A stretch of DNA of 64,000 nt from Allomesorhizobium sp043769475. Lineage in GTDB: Bacteria; Pseudomonadota; Alphaproteobacteria; Rhizobiales; Rhizobiaceae. Positions within the stretch are counted from its first letter, which is position 1; the number at the start of each line of letters is the position of its first letter. Positions 63,365-64,000 of this stretch are shown here, in pieces. A program made the position numbers and the translations under genes. The stretch covers positions 6,014,001 to 6,078,000 of the forward strand of contig NZ_CP171729.1 in NCBI RefSeq assembly GCF_043769475.1, in the 5' to 3' direction. The notes below the pieces were generated by a model. The model did not search any database, was not told where the DNA came from, and saw only the letters and a list, made by a program, of their open reading frames with translations.

Positions 63365-64000
63365 ATGAATACCCTCGACCAACGGGCAGCACTTGAGCAA
63401 GCCGCGCGAACTCGCATCAAGGATTCCCACGCCCTCGACGGGGACGCCGGTCGCTTGGCCCATTTCTATCGCGGATGGGCCAGTTCCTACGATCTGCATG
63501 TGGGTTGCAATGGGTACTGCGCGCCGATGATCGTGGCGGAACTGGCAGCCGCCGTGCAGACGGCCTATTTGGCCAGGCATCGAGCAGCGATCGAAATCCT
63601 GGACGCTGGCTGCGGAACAGGCCTCGTCGGCGTGGAACTGGAAAGCCTCGGGTTCCGGTTGATCGACGGGTTCGATCTCTCCGAAGAGATGGTTGAAAAG
63701 GCACGGCAAACCCACGTCTACCGCCATGTCCTTGGCGATGTCGATCTTAACAGGCTTTCCTCGGAATACTTCAGTGCAGGCTATCATATTACGGTCTGCT
63801 GCGGTGTCTTCACGCTCGGACATGTCGGACCAGATGGGCTGCGCGAACTGGCTCGCGTCACGCGCCCGAATGGATTCGTAATCGCAAGCGTGCGCAAGAG
63901 CTATGCGGAGGCCACGTCCTTTGAAGACCAGGTGGGGCGCTTGCAGGATGAGGACGTCCTTATACCGGTACAGTGTCTAAGGAACGGCAGATACGCCGGC
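63365..64000 (+). CDS. Class I SAM-dependent methyltransferase (runs off the window)
   Basis: The visible 212 residues show the Rossmann-type motif I ILDAGCGTGLVGVELES near residue 77, an acidic-loop GFDLSEEMVEKARQ, and VCCGVFTLGHVGPDGLRELARVTRPNG, as in small-molecule or ubiquinone-type methyltransferases. ATG 63365 follows GGAGAAAACTGTG; in-frame ATGs at 63332, 63338 and 63350 are alternatives. The 3' end lies outside. It is preceded by nifH-type module 6, so nodule expression is expected. The substrate is unknown. Confidence 0.82.
   Translation, partial: MNTLDQRAALEQAARTRIKDSHALDGDAGRLAHFYRGWASSYDLHVGCNGYCAPMIVAELAAAVQTAYLARHRAAIEILDAGCGTGLVGVELESLGFRLIDGFDLSEEMVEKARQTHVYRHVLGDVDLNRLSSEYFSAGYHITVCCGVFTLGHVGPDGLRELARVTRPNGFVIASVRKSYAEATSFEDQVGRLQDEDVLIPVQCLRNGRYAG

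Noticed and set aside
1..64000. CRISPR arrays, tRNA, rRNA, replication origin
   Set aside because: Repeats in the window are long promoter duplications and IS sequences. No regularly spaced short repeats and no tRNA- or rRNA-like sequence were recognised.

Overview
The window comes from a symbiotic accessory region of a rhizobium, most likely a Mesorhizobium symbiosis island. The evidence is a complete nifHDKEN core with rhizobial gene order, an acdS (ACC deaminase) gene close to nif as is typical of Mesorhizobium, NifA/sigma54 promoters, and dense insertion-sequence (IS) debris with many broken genes. No tRNA, rRNA, CRISPR array or replication origin was recognised.

Layout. (1) 0.1-1.4 kb: a hipA-like kinase. 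(2) 1.8-11.7 kb: duplicated copies of the nifH promoter/leader region. Two copies drive, or once drove, a Spy/CpxP-like periplasmic protein plus a response regulator. One is split by an IS5-family element, and a phage-like gene lies between them. A third copy drives an AAA+ ATPase. Fic-family pseudogenes accompany copies 3 and 4. (3) 11.5-22.5 kb: nifH-nifD-nifK-nifE-nifN-nifX-DUF269, a decayed DUF683 gene, and an fdxB split in two around an atypical OmpR-type regulator and a Usp protein. (4) 23-26.2 kb: acdS, queE-queD-queC and a fixI remnant. (5) 26.5-31.7 kb: another nifH-type promoter followed by a tight three-gene biosynthetic operon (PduX-like GHMP kinase, CysK-like PLP enzyme, ATP-grasp/argininosuccinate-lyase fusion). 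(6) 31.7-38.4 kb: IS and group II intron debris, an Lrp regulator and a class IV aminotransferase. (7) 38.7-42.4 kb: a canonical NifA site and sigma54 promoter driving a condensation-domain/KamA-like radical SAM fusion, then a D-Ala-D-Ala-ligase-like ATP-grasp gene. (8) 42.6-57 kb: an RpiR-type regulator, a gamma-glutamyltransferase, a five-component Dpp/Opp-type ABC transporter and a CocE-type hydrolase, which together look like uptake and breakdown of a peptide-like compound. (9) 57.4-64 kb: an intact IS630 element, IS110/IS256/IS481 remnants, a second stand-alone ATP-grasp gene, and at the right edge a methyltransferase behind a sixth nifH-type promoter.

The main message is recurrent capture of the nifH control region. 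Six nifH-type modules plus one canonical NifA/sigma54 promoter are placed in front of nif and non-nif genes. Two of these modules control amino-acid-tailoring and ligation operons, and the same island carries a transporter, a gamma-glutamyltransferase and a peptidase-like hydrolase. By analogy with rhizopine systems (synthesis in bacteroids from nifH-like promoters, with linked catabolic genes), I propose that this region encodes synthesis and use of an undescribed peptide-like or non-proteinogenic amino acid symbiotic metabolite. This is inference.

Caution: several genes are broken by single-base changes in C runs (nifX, fdxB, the transporter binding protein). This could be real decay or sequencing error.
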